DNA from: Welwitschia mirabilis
Lineage: Eukaryota > Gnetophyta > Gnetopsida > Welwitschiales
Assembly (NCBI GenBank): GCA_051453625.1
Contig: JBOZIK010000001.1
Location: 92,687,419-92,730,560, forward strand
Direction: 5' to 3'
DNA: 43,142 nucleotides
The notes under the pieces are model-generated. The model did not search any database. It was given only the letters and a program-made list of their open reading frames with translations, and was not told the origin of the DNA. How positions within the stretch are numbered: the stretch's first letter is position 1; every line of letters begins with the position of its first letter. The position numbers and the translations under genes are program-made. This document shows, one piece after another, positions 10,350 through 22,253 of the stretch.

Positions 10350-13300
10350 CTAAGATGGGAAAAGGATAATGTTCTTGAAAGACTCTATAATTATGTTCTC
10401 ACCAAACCTTCTAATAAATCTCTAGCTAAAGCCCGATATAGTGAGCTAATAATTACATCATCACCCTATAGGTAATAAGGTCTTATGTTAAGTTATGGCT
10501 CATACCACCATACTGGAAAGTAAAATTATTGATGCATTTGATATAATTAAAAGATAAAAAGTGATTTTCCATAGTTTCAACATTTTTATAACATAAAATA
10601 CACCTAGAAAAAATTAAAACCTCTCTGATTTAACACATCATGTGTAAGGATACTTTTATGTCTTAGACCCCATCCAAAGAACTTAATGTATAGTTAGCAT
10701 TGCGTTCTCTAAATTGGTTCCCATCCTAGGAAGATATCAAAGGAACTATTTAGTAGGTTAGCTATCTAATTATTTCCTTGGACTTTTTGAAAACATAAAT
10801 AACCCCTCCTCCTCCCAATTAAAGGTTGCATTGTGATGGTTTAAAATAGGAATAATATTAGTAAGATCATCTTGGACTTCCTCTAGCAGTGCTTCCTCTA
10901 GGTATTTCCACCCTTTCTTAATCTAAAATTATTTAATTTCCTACCAACCTCTTCCCTTGTAATGCTTAATAAATATTCTAAATTTATTCTTTATGATTTT
11001 CAATGATCATTTCGCCATTGAGGTATTAGTTGTATGAACCTCTGCTTTTATAAATTTCTAATCTCTTAAAGATTGTATGAAAATCCAACCTTGTATGATG
11101 CTTTTCCAAATATTAAATAAACTATGAAGATCTTGCTAAGTACTCTAGTATTTCCACTTGACTAGTTTGACCTAAATATTATCTACTTGAATCCATAATT
11201 CTTAGGCCATGTTAGTAGCCATTGTGCTAACCTAAGTCCTGTGTCATGCAGTTGACATCCAGTAGATCTAATAGGGAAAGTTATCTCATTCTAAGCTAGT
11301 AGATGAATTCTTTTCTTCTAATCTATGTTAGGTCAAATGAAATTCCTTATGACGTGACCTATTTGATTTAGCATTTTTCCTTGAGGGGCCATTATGATTA
11401 AACTATAGACTACAATTCTTAGTACTACCTACCAATGTTAGTTTGCCTGTAGCTAACAAGAGGTGGCCTCTTTAGGAATTCATCTTTCTTTCAATTTTTT
11501 TCCAAAATAAGTCTGCACAAACTAACCTTCTTATTGCTAAGAAATAGAGGTTGGACTAAATAATATAGTGAAAGGAATTATCTTTTATATCCTACAATTC
11601 TTAATAGGAGTTCTTGCCCCTATGGTAAATAGTTTAAGATTATCACTCTTATCTTTTCCTAGTTATATCTAAGTCCTATGGTTATAGAAAATAACTCTAG
11701 GACCTCCTTGATTTTCCTCACCTCAAGAATAGAGTCTTTACAAAATAAGAGTGTGTCATTTGCATATTTAAACATTTGAATCTTCTAGGAGAATTAATAT
11801 TTAACTCCTAGTTCTCTTAGGCATCTATTCAAATTTTTTAGCATAATCCAAACTGATAAGGAAAGATTGAATCACATTATCTCACTTCTCTTCCTAGGAA
11901 AAACTTCTCAAATTTTTGTCTTCCATTTGGATTAACATCTAAGTAATTTTGAAGATGAAATTTATCATCTTCTTAAATCAATTCATAAATCCTAGACCCT
12001 TGAGGATAGACCTAAGAGATCCCTAGTCCACTCTGTCATATGCTTTTGATAGGTTCAATTTCATTACACATATGATATTTTTTGTGTTTCTTTAGCCTAG
12101 TGTAGGATTTATTAGATTGTTACAACATTTTCCAATATATACATCCATGGAATGAAACCCATCTCATCTTCTATGATTATAGGTAATATAGGTTGTAATC
12201 TACTCATCAAGATTTTTGAAGTAAGCTTGTAGAAGCTGAAGTAAAGACATAAGGGTTTATACTTAGCTAGACTTCTTACTTGTTTTTCTTTTAGAATGAG
12301 AATGACTAAATTATCTTTTTAAAGCTCAGGAAAAGTTATAAACTAAAAACTATATTGAATAATAGTAGTAAGATCTTCTCCTATGATCTTTCAATAACCT
12401 TTGATAAATTCAAAGTTTCAACTATCTAGTCCGAGAGTTTTGTTTTCTAGTGGATTAAACATGATTTTGTTCTATGTCTTCTTTAGTTGGAATCTTTTAA
12501 ATAGCTATGTTATCCTCCTTACTAACTCTTATTTTAATAAGATGTCTAATCTCATGATGCTTCACCCCTTCCTCCTTAGTGTAATAGGATTTGCAATAAG
12601 AAACCATTATATCTAGATCTCTATCTTCATTCTTAGGGAATTTGACTAGGTTTCTCTTAGCTTTCTTTTTATTGGTGATAATATGAAAGTGCCTGGTATT
12701 TTGATTCCCATTCTTGATTCATTTATCTTTAGCTTATTATCTTTAATAAATTGATTCTTTCTTGATCCCTTGTCTATCCTAATGTTCTGATTTGATCCCT
12801 TGATACATGACTTCTTTCTAATTAAGAACTATCATTGGTTGATTATAGGCTCTTATTACTTTATCAATTAGGTCTTCGATATGGTATAATTACAGAGTTT
12901 TCATTTACCTTATACAAATCTTCTTAAATTTTTCTAACTAATTTTTCAAACCCTGGCTTTTCTACATTCTTTTGCTATTAGCCTAGATTTTACAAAGATC
13001 TTTTAAAAGATCCTTATTATATAGGTAGAAATCTTTAAACTTAAATTTATGGGCCTTTAACTTGATCCATTTCCATTAGTACCAAATTGCTTAATGATGA
13101 TTTTCTCATGGGGAGTTCTGACTTTGATAGCTTATAAGGAACTAAGAATCTATCTAATTTAAAACCCTTCCAACCAAGAATCTCTCCAATTTATAACCCT
13201 TTTAACTCCCATTGTTTCCTGCTCTTTTCTAAATGAATTTATTTAGAGGAATGTGCACCTCCCTTATTATCTGTTGTTCTTCTAAGTTTTTTAAATGATT

Positions 13301-13449
13301 CCTCTTTTGCAAGGTTCATTCTGCCAAGAGATATTCTAACACTGCTTCTTGTCACATTCCTATCCCAGTCCCTTCCCGTCCCTCTACCCCCCTTCCTCCT
13401 CCCCTGCCTTTCCTCCCTAACCTTCATTATATAATCTACTTCTATGGCT

Positions 13450-13460
13450 NNNNNNNNNNN
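13450..13460. other. assembly gap (11 N)
   Basis: Run of undetermined bases inside the LINE-C remnant, next to a C-rich stretch (13371-13416) that may have caused the gap. Confidence 0.99.
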
Positions 13461-13745
13461 NTTTGACTTAAATCCTAATTTTGAAGCCTAATTAACTTAC
13501 TCATATACACTTAAAATATTCAATTCCTACTACTTAATTTTCACTTAAAATTTCCCCTGGAGCTTCACTGAAATTATAATGTATTCTATCATAAGATAGC
13601 CAATCCTCCACTTTTTCCAAAAGCACTCAGGATATTCCCTTTCTAATATTTATGGAATTTACCTTTACTATTTGGATCTTATTCTTCCTTAGAAAAATGA
13701 CCTTAATCTTCTCTTCTACACAGTTGTCATTAGCCATCTCCATTT

Positions 13746-13755
13746 NNNNNNNNNN
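13746..13755. other. assembly gap (10 N)
   Basis: Run of undetermined bases inside the LINE-C remnant. Confidence 0.99.
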
Positions 13756-13949
13756 CATGAAAAGATTTTTATTTTTCTTGGGATGTAGAAATAAACTATC
13801 TTGATCTTCCTCCATGTCCACAATATTTTTTTTTAATCATGTCAAGATTTGAATGATTTTTTCTAGGTCTTTTGAGTTCCATCTACAATCTCTTAAGATG
13901 TACTATTTTATAGTTATTCCTAAAAGTATGGTTAAAAAGTCCTCTCATG

Positions 13950-15360
13950 AATCCCCCTTATATATTAGCCTACCCTCCTATTTTATTTATAGTTCTTTCC
14001 TCTTTATTCTTCTTATCCTCCCTTAACCTCTTTAATGATTCTAGTTTTTCTTCTAGAGTTTCTTGGGATTCTTTTGGTTTCCTTCATAGGATGTTATTTC
14101 TAGTTTTTCTTTTTTTACTTTTTGATGACTTCTTTCCATCCTTGTCCATGTTTTTACTCTTTGCTAGATCCTATCATAAAGCCTTATTTTTGAATCTTAT
14201 TAATGTCTAGTTGATCTATTAGGTAATTTCTTTATTACTCTTAACTCTCTAAGAGATGAGACTACATATATTTGTCAACTTTTTCTTCTTACATTGTCTT
14301 CACTTCCATAATATTACATGAAGAGTCTCACTCTCTATCAGCTCTTTCTTCTTTTCTCTCTATTCTTTTTCTCCATCACTATTTTTCCTAGATACTTCAT
14401 TACTTTACTTTTTTAGATTTTATTCTACCTTTTGTTTCTTACCTTAAGGCATACCTTAGCCCTACTTTCTTCTTTTTTTTCCATAATTACATGAGATGTG
14501 CTCTCTTTTCATGCATAACTTATAAAGGTCCAGAATCTTTCAAATATCATCTATTGTAAAAAAGTGTTATAAGAACCTTGTAGTTTGATTTTGGTTTTCA
14601 ACCCTGCATTGTCTCTCATTTACATACATGTCATGGTATTAACTTTTGGGATTTGTCTTGTAGTTATTTTACCTATCCTGACCAATTTTTTAAGTTTAGA
14701 TATAATATTTCTCATTACTATTTTTATCTAGAACTTGATTAGTAGTCTTAGAAGTCTTATTTAAATTGCTGACCACTTCTTAAATCTGAGTTTATCCTAT
14801 TTGTCTTATAGTCTAAGAAGCATTTTCAAACTCCATCTTTTCACTTGTATGACTAGCCTACCCATCTTTTAGGCTATTATGGATTCCTCCACATTCCTAT
14901 CTCTCTCATTATTAAATAAAAAGGAAAAAAACCATTGCCTTTAAAAGGGGTTGTTTATACTTTTATACTTAGCTAAGCCCATGCTTTCCATGTTTGCATT
15001 TCACTCCAAGTGAGGGAATGCCCATTGAAGATGCTAGTCAGCACTAGTCTAAAGTTTACCTTTTGTCCTTTAGTAACTTTTCATGATACTTGTATTCTAT
15101 ACATTTCTTCCTCTTATGGCCATTATTACATCCATCCCTTTTTGATACTTTATCTCATTTTGGTTGAACCACTTCTCTTACCAAAGGACCTGAGCAAATA
15201 TCCTCTTTTGCTGTGATCCTAGGCCTTGTTTATCCTAGCTTACATTATTATTTGATGATTAGTAACCCTATAATGGCCTCTTCCCCTTTGATAAAGTCTC
15301 CAGAAATTTCCTTTCTCGAATTTTGCCAGGATCAATCTCCATTTCATATAGCCCTACTGC
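13950..15360 (-). pseudogene. LINE-C ORF1 remnant (DUF4283-like plus CCHC)
   Basis: On the minus strand upstream of LINE-C ORF2. A segment AVGLYEMEIDPGKIRERKF (about 15360-15300) resembles the end of the DUF4283 domain of plant LINE first ORFs. It is followed by two eroded zinc knuckles: GKRSGSTKM (about 15200-15170), matching the first knuckle of LINE-A, and CNNGHKRKKC (about 15140-15110), matching the second with one residue missing. After that come Lys/Arg/Glu-rich stretches, as in the basic linker of such proteins. Frames shift repeatedly. The role would have been RNA binding in the LINE ribonucleoprotein. This is inferred from the knuckle pair and position. Confidence 0.55.
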
Positions 15361-15399
15361 ATTGGCTTAAGCCTATATCTTTCTAATTCTACTAATAAA

Positions 15400-15550
15400 A
15401 GCATGTTAAAAAGGAAGCTTGTATTAATTCATCTTTGGACCCATCACAAAAGTATATTAAAAATAAATCTTGTATTAAGCCACCTTTGGACCCATCACAA
15501 AAGTATATTAAAAAGAAATCTTGTATTAAGCCACCTTTGGACCCATCACA
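15400..15550 (-). repeat. 51-bp tandem repeat, three units, in frame
   Basis: Three head-to-tail units of 51 bp; the word GTATTAA recurs at 15421, 15472 and 15523. On the minus strand the repeat stays open and encodes a 17-residue unit, DGSKGGLIQDFFLIYFC, with few changes between units. The period is a multiple of three. A CACPTC word lies just before the first encoded unit. The array sits at the 5' side of LINE-C, in a different frame from the neighbouring DUF4283-like piece. Confidence 0.85.
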
Positions 15551-15813
15551 TGTAGGGCATGCACACACTACAATCTGCCTATTCACTCTCCTAACTTCAG
15601 AAACCTGACATTAGCAAGATCTGGTAAACTTCACTAGGACTCTTAGGAGATTTTGCATCTTTTACTAATTACTTTAAACATGTACATTTTATCTATTTCT
15701 ATTATTATTTATATCCATATTTATTTCTTATTTACTATCATCTAGCTTTTGACTATTATAAAATTTTTCTAATATGTGGTTCATAAAAAACTAGACAAAA
15801 AAAGTAGAATAAA
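15551..15813. other. AT-rich spacer
   Basis: Short stretch between the 51-bp repeat and the Copia array. Nothing recognised. Confidence 0.5.
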
Positions 15814-15818
15814 AATAC
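15814..15818. repeat. target-site duplication, left (AATAC)
   Basis: Five bases directly outside the left LTR terminus. The right flank reads AACAC, differing by one C-to-T transition. Confidence 0.65.
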
Positions 15819-17262
15819 TGAGGATCAATTTGAACTCAAAGGGGAGGGTTGAATGAGTTCCATAAAAATTAAAACTAATAACACAACTATATGGAAATGC
15901 ACAATCAAAATACCTTACCAAATAACATGATTCGCCAACTTGGGTACGTCCATGCACAGAGGATAGCTTCTACTCATATCTCCAAATATTCTTGATTAAC
16001 AAGAAAACAGTGGTTTTTGGCACATCACCAATATTATAAAAAGTAAGAGTCTCCTTGCAAGACAACACTCTCTTCCCCTCAAGGGAATAGTGGTTTTCAT
16101 AGGCATACCATAAACCTTTACAATAGTGAGAGTCTCCTCACAAGGCAACATTCTCTTCCCTTAAGAAAATAGTGGTTTTCATAGGCGCACCACAAACCTT
16201 TACAATAGTGAGAGTCTCCTCATAAGGCATCACTCTCTCCTCCTCAAGATAATAATGGTTTTATGGATAATAAATAACCTTATATTTAATATGTACTTAA
16301 AAGCACAATAATAATTGTACACCCCTACAAGGATTGCCTTACAAAGTGTTTAATACTTAAGGAATGGACTCTACAACAATATTCAATAATAAGATAGTTC
16401 ACAATGAATAACCAAAATGTAATACAATAACAAGCTTGAATATTTTCTTCAATGAAGATTTAAGATCCTTGAAGTTATTATTACCATCATGGGTATGAAA
16501 GAAGGAAGATGATAATAATATAGATCTAAATCCAAGAGATAAAACAATATCAGCACCTTCCTAATGAATCCTTTGATTTCTTTATAAGAGGTTCTCTTAA
16601 CTCATGCTTTTAAAGATCTATATATTTGATTGATTCAATGAAGTGCCAAAAAAGTTCTTTATTTTTTTGTAACATCAAGGATTTATAATGATGAAGAAGA
16701 TCTAGCTGTTTGAACTTGAAAGATAATTGTTTGATTTTGTAACCACCATGCAATAAGTAATCAACATCTATGTTTTGAGTGTGTAACTTTACTTTTAACC
16801 AATATGAGCTTCAGTCCAAGACATCTTGAATTTTTTAGACATCTTCTCTCCAAACATATTCACTTTTATACATGTCTTGAGTTAACTTATCTAGATTCTG
16901 ATGAATTTTAAACTATAGTATGCTTAGACCATTATGATCATAAATTCATAATGTATAAGTTCATTGTTTACTTGAAACATAAGAGGTTAGTTAAAATTGA
17001 ATTTACTTCATTACCTATTTCAATTTAGTACATTCAAGATTTCTTCACTTCTCTAAATATCTTCATTCAAGATGTCTTTAATTTCTTAAACATCTTTATG
17101 TGATTGATTTGCAGTTAAGTCTCTGATTCTTTTTTAAAAATGTAGTCTTTGAAATCCATCATGATCAAGTGCATATCAATATCTGATGTTCCTGTAATGA
17201 CTTGTCTACATAATAACATAAAATATTTGACATGTGAAATCATCAAAACTAAATTTTCAACA
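15819..17262 (-). repeat. Copia 3' LTR
   Basis: On the minus strand it begins TGTTGAAAATTTAG at 17262 and ends TCA at 15819. It aligns over its full length with 27472-28923, with numerous substitutions and small indels. Inside is a four-unit tandem repeat of 82-83 bp (about 16008-16265) and several AAGATGTCT-like words (16818, 16836, about 17070). I did not find a convincing TATA box or polyadenylation signal, perhaps because of decay. Confidence 0.85.
16008..16265. repeat. 82-83 bp tandem repeat inside the LTR
   Basis: The word AGAGTCTCCT recurs at 16046, 16129 and 16211. Each unit contains CTCTCTTCCC, AGTGGTTTT and TAAACCTTTACAATAGTGAG. The same array is present at about 27666-27912 in the other LTR, so it predates the insertion. 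In this position it could be a promoter or enhancer repeat, by inference only. Confidence 0.85.
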
Positions 17263-17277
17263 ATCTCATTCTTTTTT
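17263..17277 (-). promoter_or_regulatory. candidate polypurine tract of the Copia element
   Basis: The minus strand reads AAAAAAGAATGAGAT directly before the LTR start TGTTGAAAA. This matches the usual plant Copia pattern of a purine run then GAT-TGTTG. It fixes the 3' LTR boundary and the element's orientation. Confidence 0.7.
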
Positions 17278-17934
17278 ATGATGTCCAAAACTTAGTAAAT
17301 CTCATTAGTACAATCTCAACTAATCAATTGAAATAAGACATTTTGTTCTAGAAAAATGCAAATAATAATTAGTTGCAATAATCATGATATGTATTACTTG
17401 AAATTAGAAAAGTTACATAAATATACAGACCACTCGAAGCAACAAAATAAAACATATTAAGAATCACATAAGCAACCTTACAACATACACATAAATAGAT
17501 GATAAATGATTGTATTCTAAATTCGCATATGTATGTAAAAAATAAAGCATATAATCATTCAATAATATCTTAGTTGCAATATACTAAAATAAATGTGCCA
17601 TTTTTAGGGCATAAAATTAAATTTTATATGCGATAGTATAGCACAACCAATGGAAATTATGGTTAGTCATCATATGAAAGCATTTAAATCACCAAATAAT
17701 CAAAATATTGTATATTAAAAAGTGTGCCAACAAAAGCATAAGATTAATAATAATAAATGTGCCAAACATAATGCATGAATTAACAAGATAAAATGATAGA
17801 AAGTGTCAAATAACATGAATGTATGCCAAGACATTAAGGAGGGATCATCAATATAAATGACGACACTCTGGGATCCGATCCAAGATCTCATAATCAAGAG
17901 TTTCCATCCCAATAGAGTGTCCTCAACCTGGAAG
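17278..17934 (-). other. 3' untranslated region of the Copia element, left unit
   Basis: AT-rich, non-coding, with several TGTGCCAA words between 17600 and 17770. A better preserved stretch at about 17850-17934 includes GGGATCCGATCC. The equivalent part of the right unit is missing at the 22254-22353 gap. Confidence 0.6.
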
Positions 17935-19712
17935 ATGAAGTGTCTAACTGATCGGCCAATGATTTTCCATATACTTCTTCCCCTTTTTGGACATCAGATA
18001 AAGGCTCTAATCACTGAGATTTGAATCATTCATGTACTACTCATCTTGACCTTCTTCATTACTATCATCACTGTCATGGATGATGGAGGTTAACTAGGTG
18101 TACAATGATGAGGAAAAAGGAGGTGAAGTGTGCCTCTTCCTAAAAGGACACTATAATGACTTATCAAGCCCCTCAAAGACTTGTCTTCTCATACGTTGAT
18201 ACATTTGAGGAGTGACATAAGCCTTGAAGAAACTAGTAGTGGGAGTCTCTACAAATGATGATGGAAGTTGGATGGATGAGAGTGGTTCTATCTAAATGGT
18301 CTCTAATGTGCACGAGATAGTGATGGTGGACAAATTAGAGATGAAGAAGGTTCACTGCTAGTGAAAAAGGTCTAGGTGATGATAGTAGCTATATAGGATG
18401 GTAAAACAAGATCTTATAATAAGGATGATAAAATATAAAGGTGGAGCATCTGAGCTCTCATACTCTATCTCCTGCCTTACTGGCCTCTTCTAAGAAGGAC
18501 ATAGATCCTAGGGCTCCTCCTATACATATGCCTTTATGGAAGTCTAGTACTCCTCTTAAGCCTTTACCTCATCTCTAGGAGACTCCTCTGAAGCTCATTG
18601 TCTACTATCCTACTTAAGTCATATATTATGCTAAATGAAGATGATGGTTTTGATTCTTTCTCTACATCTGATTCCTCCTCTAACTCTATTCATATGGGAG
18701 TCCTCATGAATTTCCAACTCTCTATTAGTACCTTACCTTTACTTGTTGTGGATTTATGTTTCTTTAGCCTTAGAAGTTTTGTTTCCTAATCCTTTCAATC
18801 ATTTTTGTAATTTATTTTACTTCATTTTTCACTTAGGAAAAGCTATGAGTAGTAATGAAAAATGATCTCTGCATCTGTGATGTCCTCCCACTTGTTCTCT
18901 CACTTGATATCATAGGTGCTCTTCATTTCTCATTAAATTTTGCCAATGGTTTATTTTAACAGACAAGGTTAACTCATGACACTAAAATATTTTCACTACT
19001 ATTGATTAGGCTAATAAGACATGGATGATTCAAAGTCTGCTCCTTATGAAATAAAAAAATGATATTTATACAAAAAAATCCAAATCTATCTGGAAATGTA
19101 TTACTAAATAATATAAAATAAAGGTCTGCATGGGTTTGTAATAGCTATAATTTCCTCATTTAACTAAAACATTGTAAAATATTACCAAGCCAAGAATAGA
19201 TGCATTAGGCATTATGTCTTTCCTTTTAATGTCTTTTATGTCTAAATAAAACATTTCTCATTTGATGTTGAGATACATTGACAATTCTAAAACTAAATAT
19301 TTCTCTAAATAAATTACTATAAGACCATGGAACATTCATATCATTTATGTCAAGCAATGAATTTAAAAAACTCAAAACAATATATAAGTTCATGCCTCTA
19401 ACCTAAATATGAGCACTAGTGCTATCATTAATTTCATGAATTTTTGCATAAAGCTCTTTTACTACTAGATGAGAAATGAATTAAACAAGTTGAACTATCA
19501 TTTTCTAATTGAGTTAAATAAAATAAATCATGAAATATTCTCTATTTCTCTTCTAGAAACTAAGAGTTCTCTATAATGATTGAGTTTCTTGAAAAAGCCC
19601 TAAATTTTCTTTCTACTACCTTGTGGGAGAACAAAGGTTTGTAGTATGATTTGGTTCATTTTAAGGATTGTTCCTTATCTCTTGAAGTTCTTACTACCTT
19701 TTTTCTTGTCAT
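17935..19712 (-). pseudogene. Copia REFY-domain ORF, left copy, decayed
   Basis: The minus-strand ORF starts at ATG 19712-19710 with a basic MTRKK-like N-terminus shared with the right copy. The REFYANI motif of the right copy is here KELYAKI (about 19460-19440). A Pro/Ser-rich region follows in the downstream half, ending in a KKRHTPP-like word (about 18150-18130). The tail is acidic (SDDSNEEGQDE, about 18075-18040), then SKKGKKYMENHW (about 17990-17955). It resembles the plant 'putative plant transposon protein' domain. It sits where pol should be, between gag and the 3' LTR. Stops are frequent. Function is unknown; an accessory structural or env-like role is only a guess. Confidence 0.55.
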
Positions 19713-20399
19713 TTTTAGTAAATAGAACTATAAACTAATAATATATAAACTAAAATATAAGAAACTATGAAAAAAATATGCACCTATTTAAGAAAAAGCT
19801 CTTCTCTTATCTACTGTTAAGATATCTTAAAAATCCAAGACATCTAACCAGATAAATCTAAGGGTATTAAGTTTAGGAAAATACTTGATAGTAATACATA
19901 TTGAATGAAGACTTAAAAGTGAGATTTGGTTGTTCCTTTATCTATTAAAAAGGGTTAAGGACATAGTTTTTTGCACATTTTTATTTCCATAATAGTATAA
20001 TCAATATGTCTACAAATTTCAAAATGTTTCAAATGTAGAAAGTAAACATCTATAAATTTTAAAAAATTTGCTATTAAAACATTTTTAGTACATTTTCTTA
20101 CGTAAAGACATCTAAAAAAAACTGAGACATCCAACTTAAGAATTTAAAATAATGTACCTATCCTTTTAAAACATCTGCAAAATTCAAGATGTCTAGTTCT
20201 AAGACATCTACAAATTTCAAGATATCTTTACTAGAGATGTCTATAATGAAATTTTTAGATTTTTTGAAAAGAATCTACAACTATCATAACCATAATCATA
20301 ACATTTCTAGAAGCTAAAAGTTACACACATAATTTAACTTTTAACTACATAAACTACATCTAATCATAATCTCAACTCATAAGATAAATGCAATGGAGT
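19713..20399. repeat. spacer with iterated AAGATGTCT motif, left copy
   Basis: Non-coding spacer between gag and the REFY ORF. It holds repeated AGATGTCT/AGACATCT words (for example about 19829, 20104, 20187, 20202 and 20234), often followed by ACAAATTT. The right copy has the same spacer with clearer repeats. Confidence 0.7.
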
Positions 20400-22253
20400 T
20401 AAGATGTTAAGGATGTTACATACTTTTTTTACCTAATTTGACAAGATTCAATCTCTAAGTTTCTATATGAATCGAAGTGTCCTTTAATGCCTTGAGATTT
20501 TATAGTCATATTGTCAACTAGATCATTGTTGCATTACATTGTTACATAATTGTTGCACCTTAAGTATCTGCTACCAATGTGATAAGAATGATTCTTCTTA
20601 GTTTTGAGATCTAATTTAGATTTTTGTATTGAAACATTTCTTGGTCTGTTCTGCATAAAATGATATACCAATCTATCATGCCTCTTAGTATTATTAGTGT
20701 AGTAACTATCTTTGAATTTTATTGGATATCTATATTAATAATAACCTCTATAATGATAATAATAGTAAATGATGTTATTTGTATATGCCAAGTGCTCATA
20801 CCTTAGTTTGTAATTCCACCTTTTGAATACTAGGCTAAAGTGGTAGGCGTTTTCTCATTATGTCTTAAGATGCCCTTATATTTTGTACTTCTACTCTATT
20901 CAAGCATGATATTCAAAGCTTCTTTGCCTTGTGTAAATCTTTCAATGATCTTTTTTGAATTTGTAAGTTCTTGTATTACATTCTGCAAAATAGATATAAG
21001 CCTATCAATCTTATCATTAGTGGCTATATTTACTATAAGTATCTTTTTCTTGTTTATATGTCTTTCACAAATATTAAGTGACTTTTTTGTCTTTGTACAT
21101 AATTTTTTCAAATTAATAAACTCTTTACAAATTAAATTATATTTGTTTTGAATATGCATACCTATGTCATCCTCGGTATCTGAATCATATTCTTATTTTA
21201 AATCATTGCATTCATCTTGAGAGTGTGCTATAGCCCTGTAGGAAGGATGTTCTTTCTCATTATCAGACGCTTCATCTTTTGTAGCCTCATTATATTCATC
21301 CAATCTAATAAAGAATCAGTTCTTCCTTTTAGGCTTATTTTTTTATTCACCTTCCTATAATCTGTTAGTACTATGACATTTCAAGGTAATACTTCCTCTT
21401 CCTCTACACATCCAACATTATATTTTTGAAACATTTAAATAAGAAGTATTATTAGAGGACTTACCTTTAGCCTTACCTTTTGCATGAAGTCTTTATAATC
21501 TTTTGAGCCCCTTTTTTATTATACTTATATGAAAGTAGTTTTTTTACTCTTTTTATAATGAATGCTAGTTATTCATCTTCATTATTAGAGTCATATCCTT
21601 TCTTTTCTTCTTTTACCTTTTCTTTTGATCTTTAATTTGTGCTTTAACTTACCTTAAGTGAAATGGAATTCTCTTTGAATGCTTCATCTTCAATGTGATT
21701 CATTTTGTACATTGTAAGAGCACTTTGTAGTTCTTCTATCTTTATTGTATTGAAATCTCTAGATTTTCCATAGCTATGATCTTTGGCCTGTAATTAGGGC
21801 TTAGTGATCTAATAACCTTATGAATTACCTTTGCTTAGAAGATCTTCTTCAATACAATGCATTATGTTTACAATGGTTGAAATTCTAGTAAACTACTTGT
21901 GAATTGTTTCTCCTTATATTCACAATAGAACATTGTAAATTTCTTGTGTCATCTTGTAACCTATTATTCTATTAAACTCTTCTATAGATAAATCATAATT
22001 AATTGCATTCTTCGCTTTAAAATCATACATGAAAGTAGCTTTTTGTTCATTTGTCTAGTATTTTCTTTTCTTAACTTGAGTAGTGGTATTGCCTACAAAA
22101 TTTATAATGATTTTCATAGGATCTGTGTATCCTTTTTCTATGCTCTACCATATTTGGAACTCAAAAGACTATAACTATACCTACATCCTCATCTTTCAAT
22201 AGGCATACTTTATCCCATCGAAGAGTGAAGGTCTAATAGATGGTACCCCTTTC
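20400..22253 (-). pseudogene. Copia gag, left copy, heavily decayed
   Basis: A minus-strand gag of plant Copia (UBN2-like) type. The N-terminus has PSIRPSLFDGIKYAY (about 22245-22195). The first zinc knuckle (21417-21376) reads C-x2-C-x4-S-x4-C, its histidine replaced by serine. The second (20767-20726) has lost every cysteine: all four are now Tyr and one position is a stop. The N-terminal edge abuts the 22254 gap, so the start codon, primer-binding site and 5' LTR are absent. It is clearly more damaged than the right copy. The role in life would have been the capsid and nucleocapsid shell. Confidence 0.8.

Larger units (their letters stand above)
10350..13949 (-). pseudogene. L1-type LINE ORF2 (LINE-C): reverse transcriptase and zf-RVT, decayed
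   Basis: This is the minus-strand ORF2 of a non-LTR retrotransposon. Reading from right to left, an RT finger region has YKPLCLYFSFYKLTSKILM and LQPILPIIIEDEMGFIP (about 12270-12140). Next comes NLSKAYDRVD (about 12055-12026), the counterpart of the usual Asp-containing RT motif. The catalytic box reads YANDTLLFCKDS (11766-11730 region), where YADD is expected. The first catalytic Asp codon is AAT (11758-11760 on the plus strand as ATT), so the enzyme is dead. At the 3' end, ILTHDVLNQRGF and a VETMENH-like word (about 10690-10560) match the zf-RVT domain found after plant LINE RTs. The N-terminal endonuclease should lie at about 13100-13950 but is too eroded, and cut by two small gaps, to read. 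Confidence 0.85.

Noticed and set aside
13239-13427. 62-codon Arg/Gly-rich minus-strand ORF
   Set aside because: It comes from a C-rich low-complexity stretch inside the LINE-C remnant. No domain or continuation was found.
16008-16265. CRISPR-like array because of regular repeats
   Set aside because: The units are contiguous 82-83 bp tandem repeats without unique spacers, they occur in both LTRs, and the sequence is plant nuclear DNA.
20840-21159. 103-codon plus-strand and 87-codon minus-strand ORFs as separate genes
   Set aside because: The minus-strand frame is the helical part of the left Copia gag (its counterpart is at 26209-25991). The plus-strand frame is its shadow.
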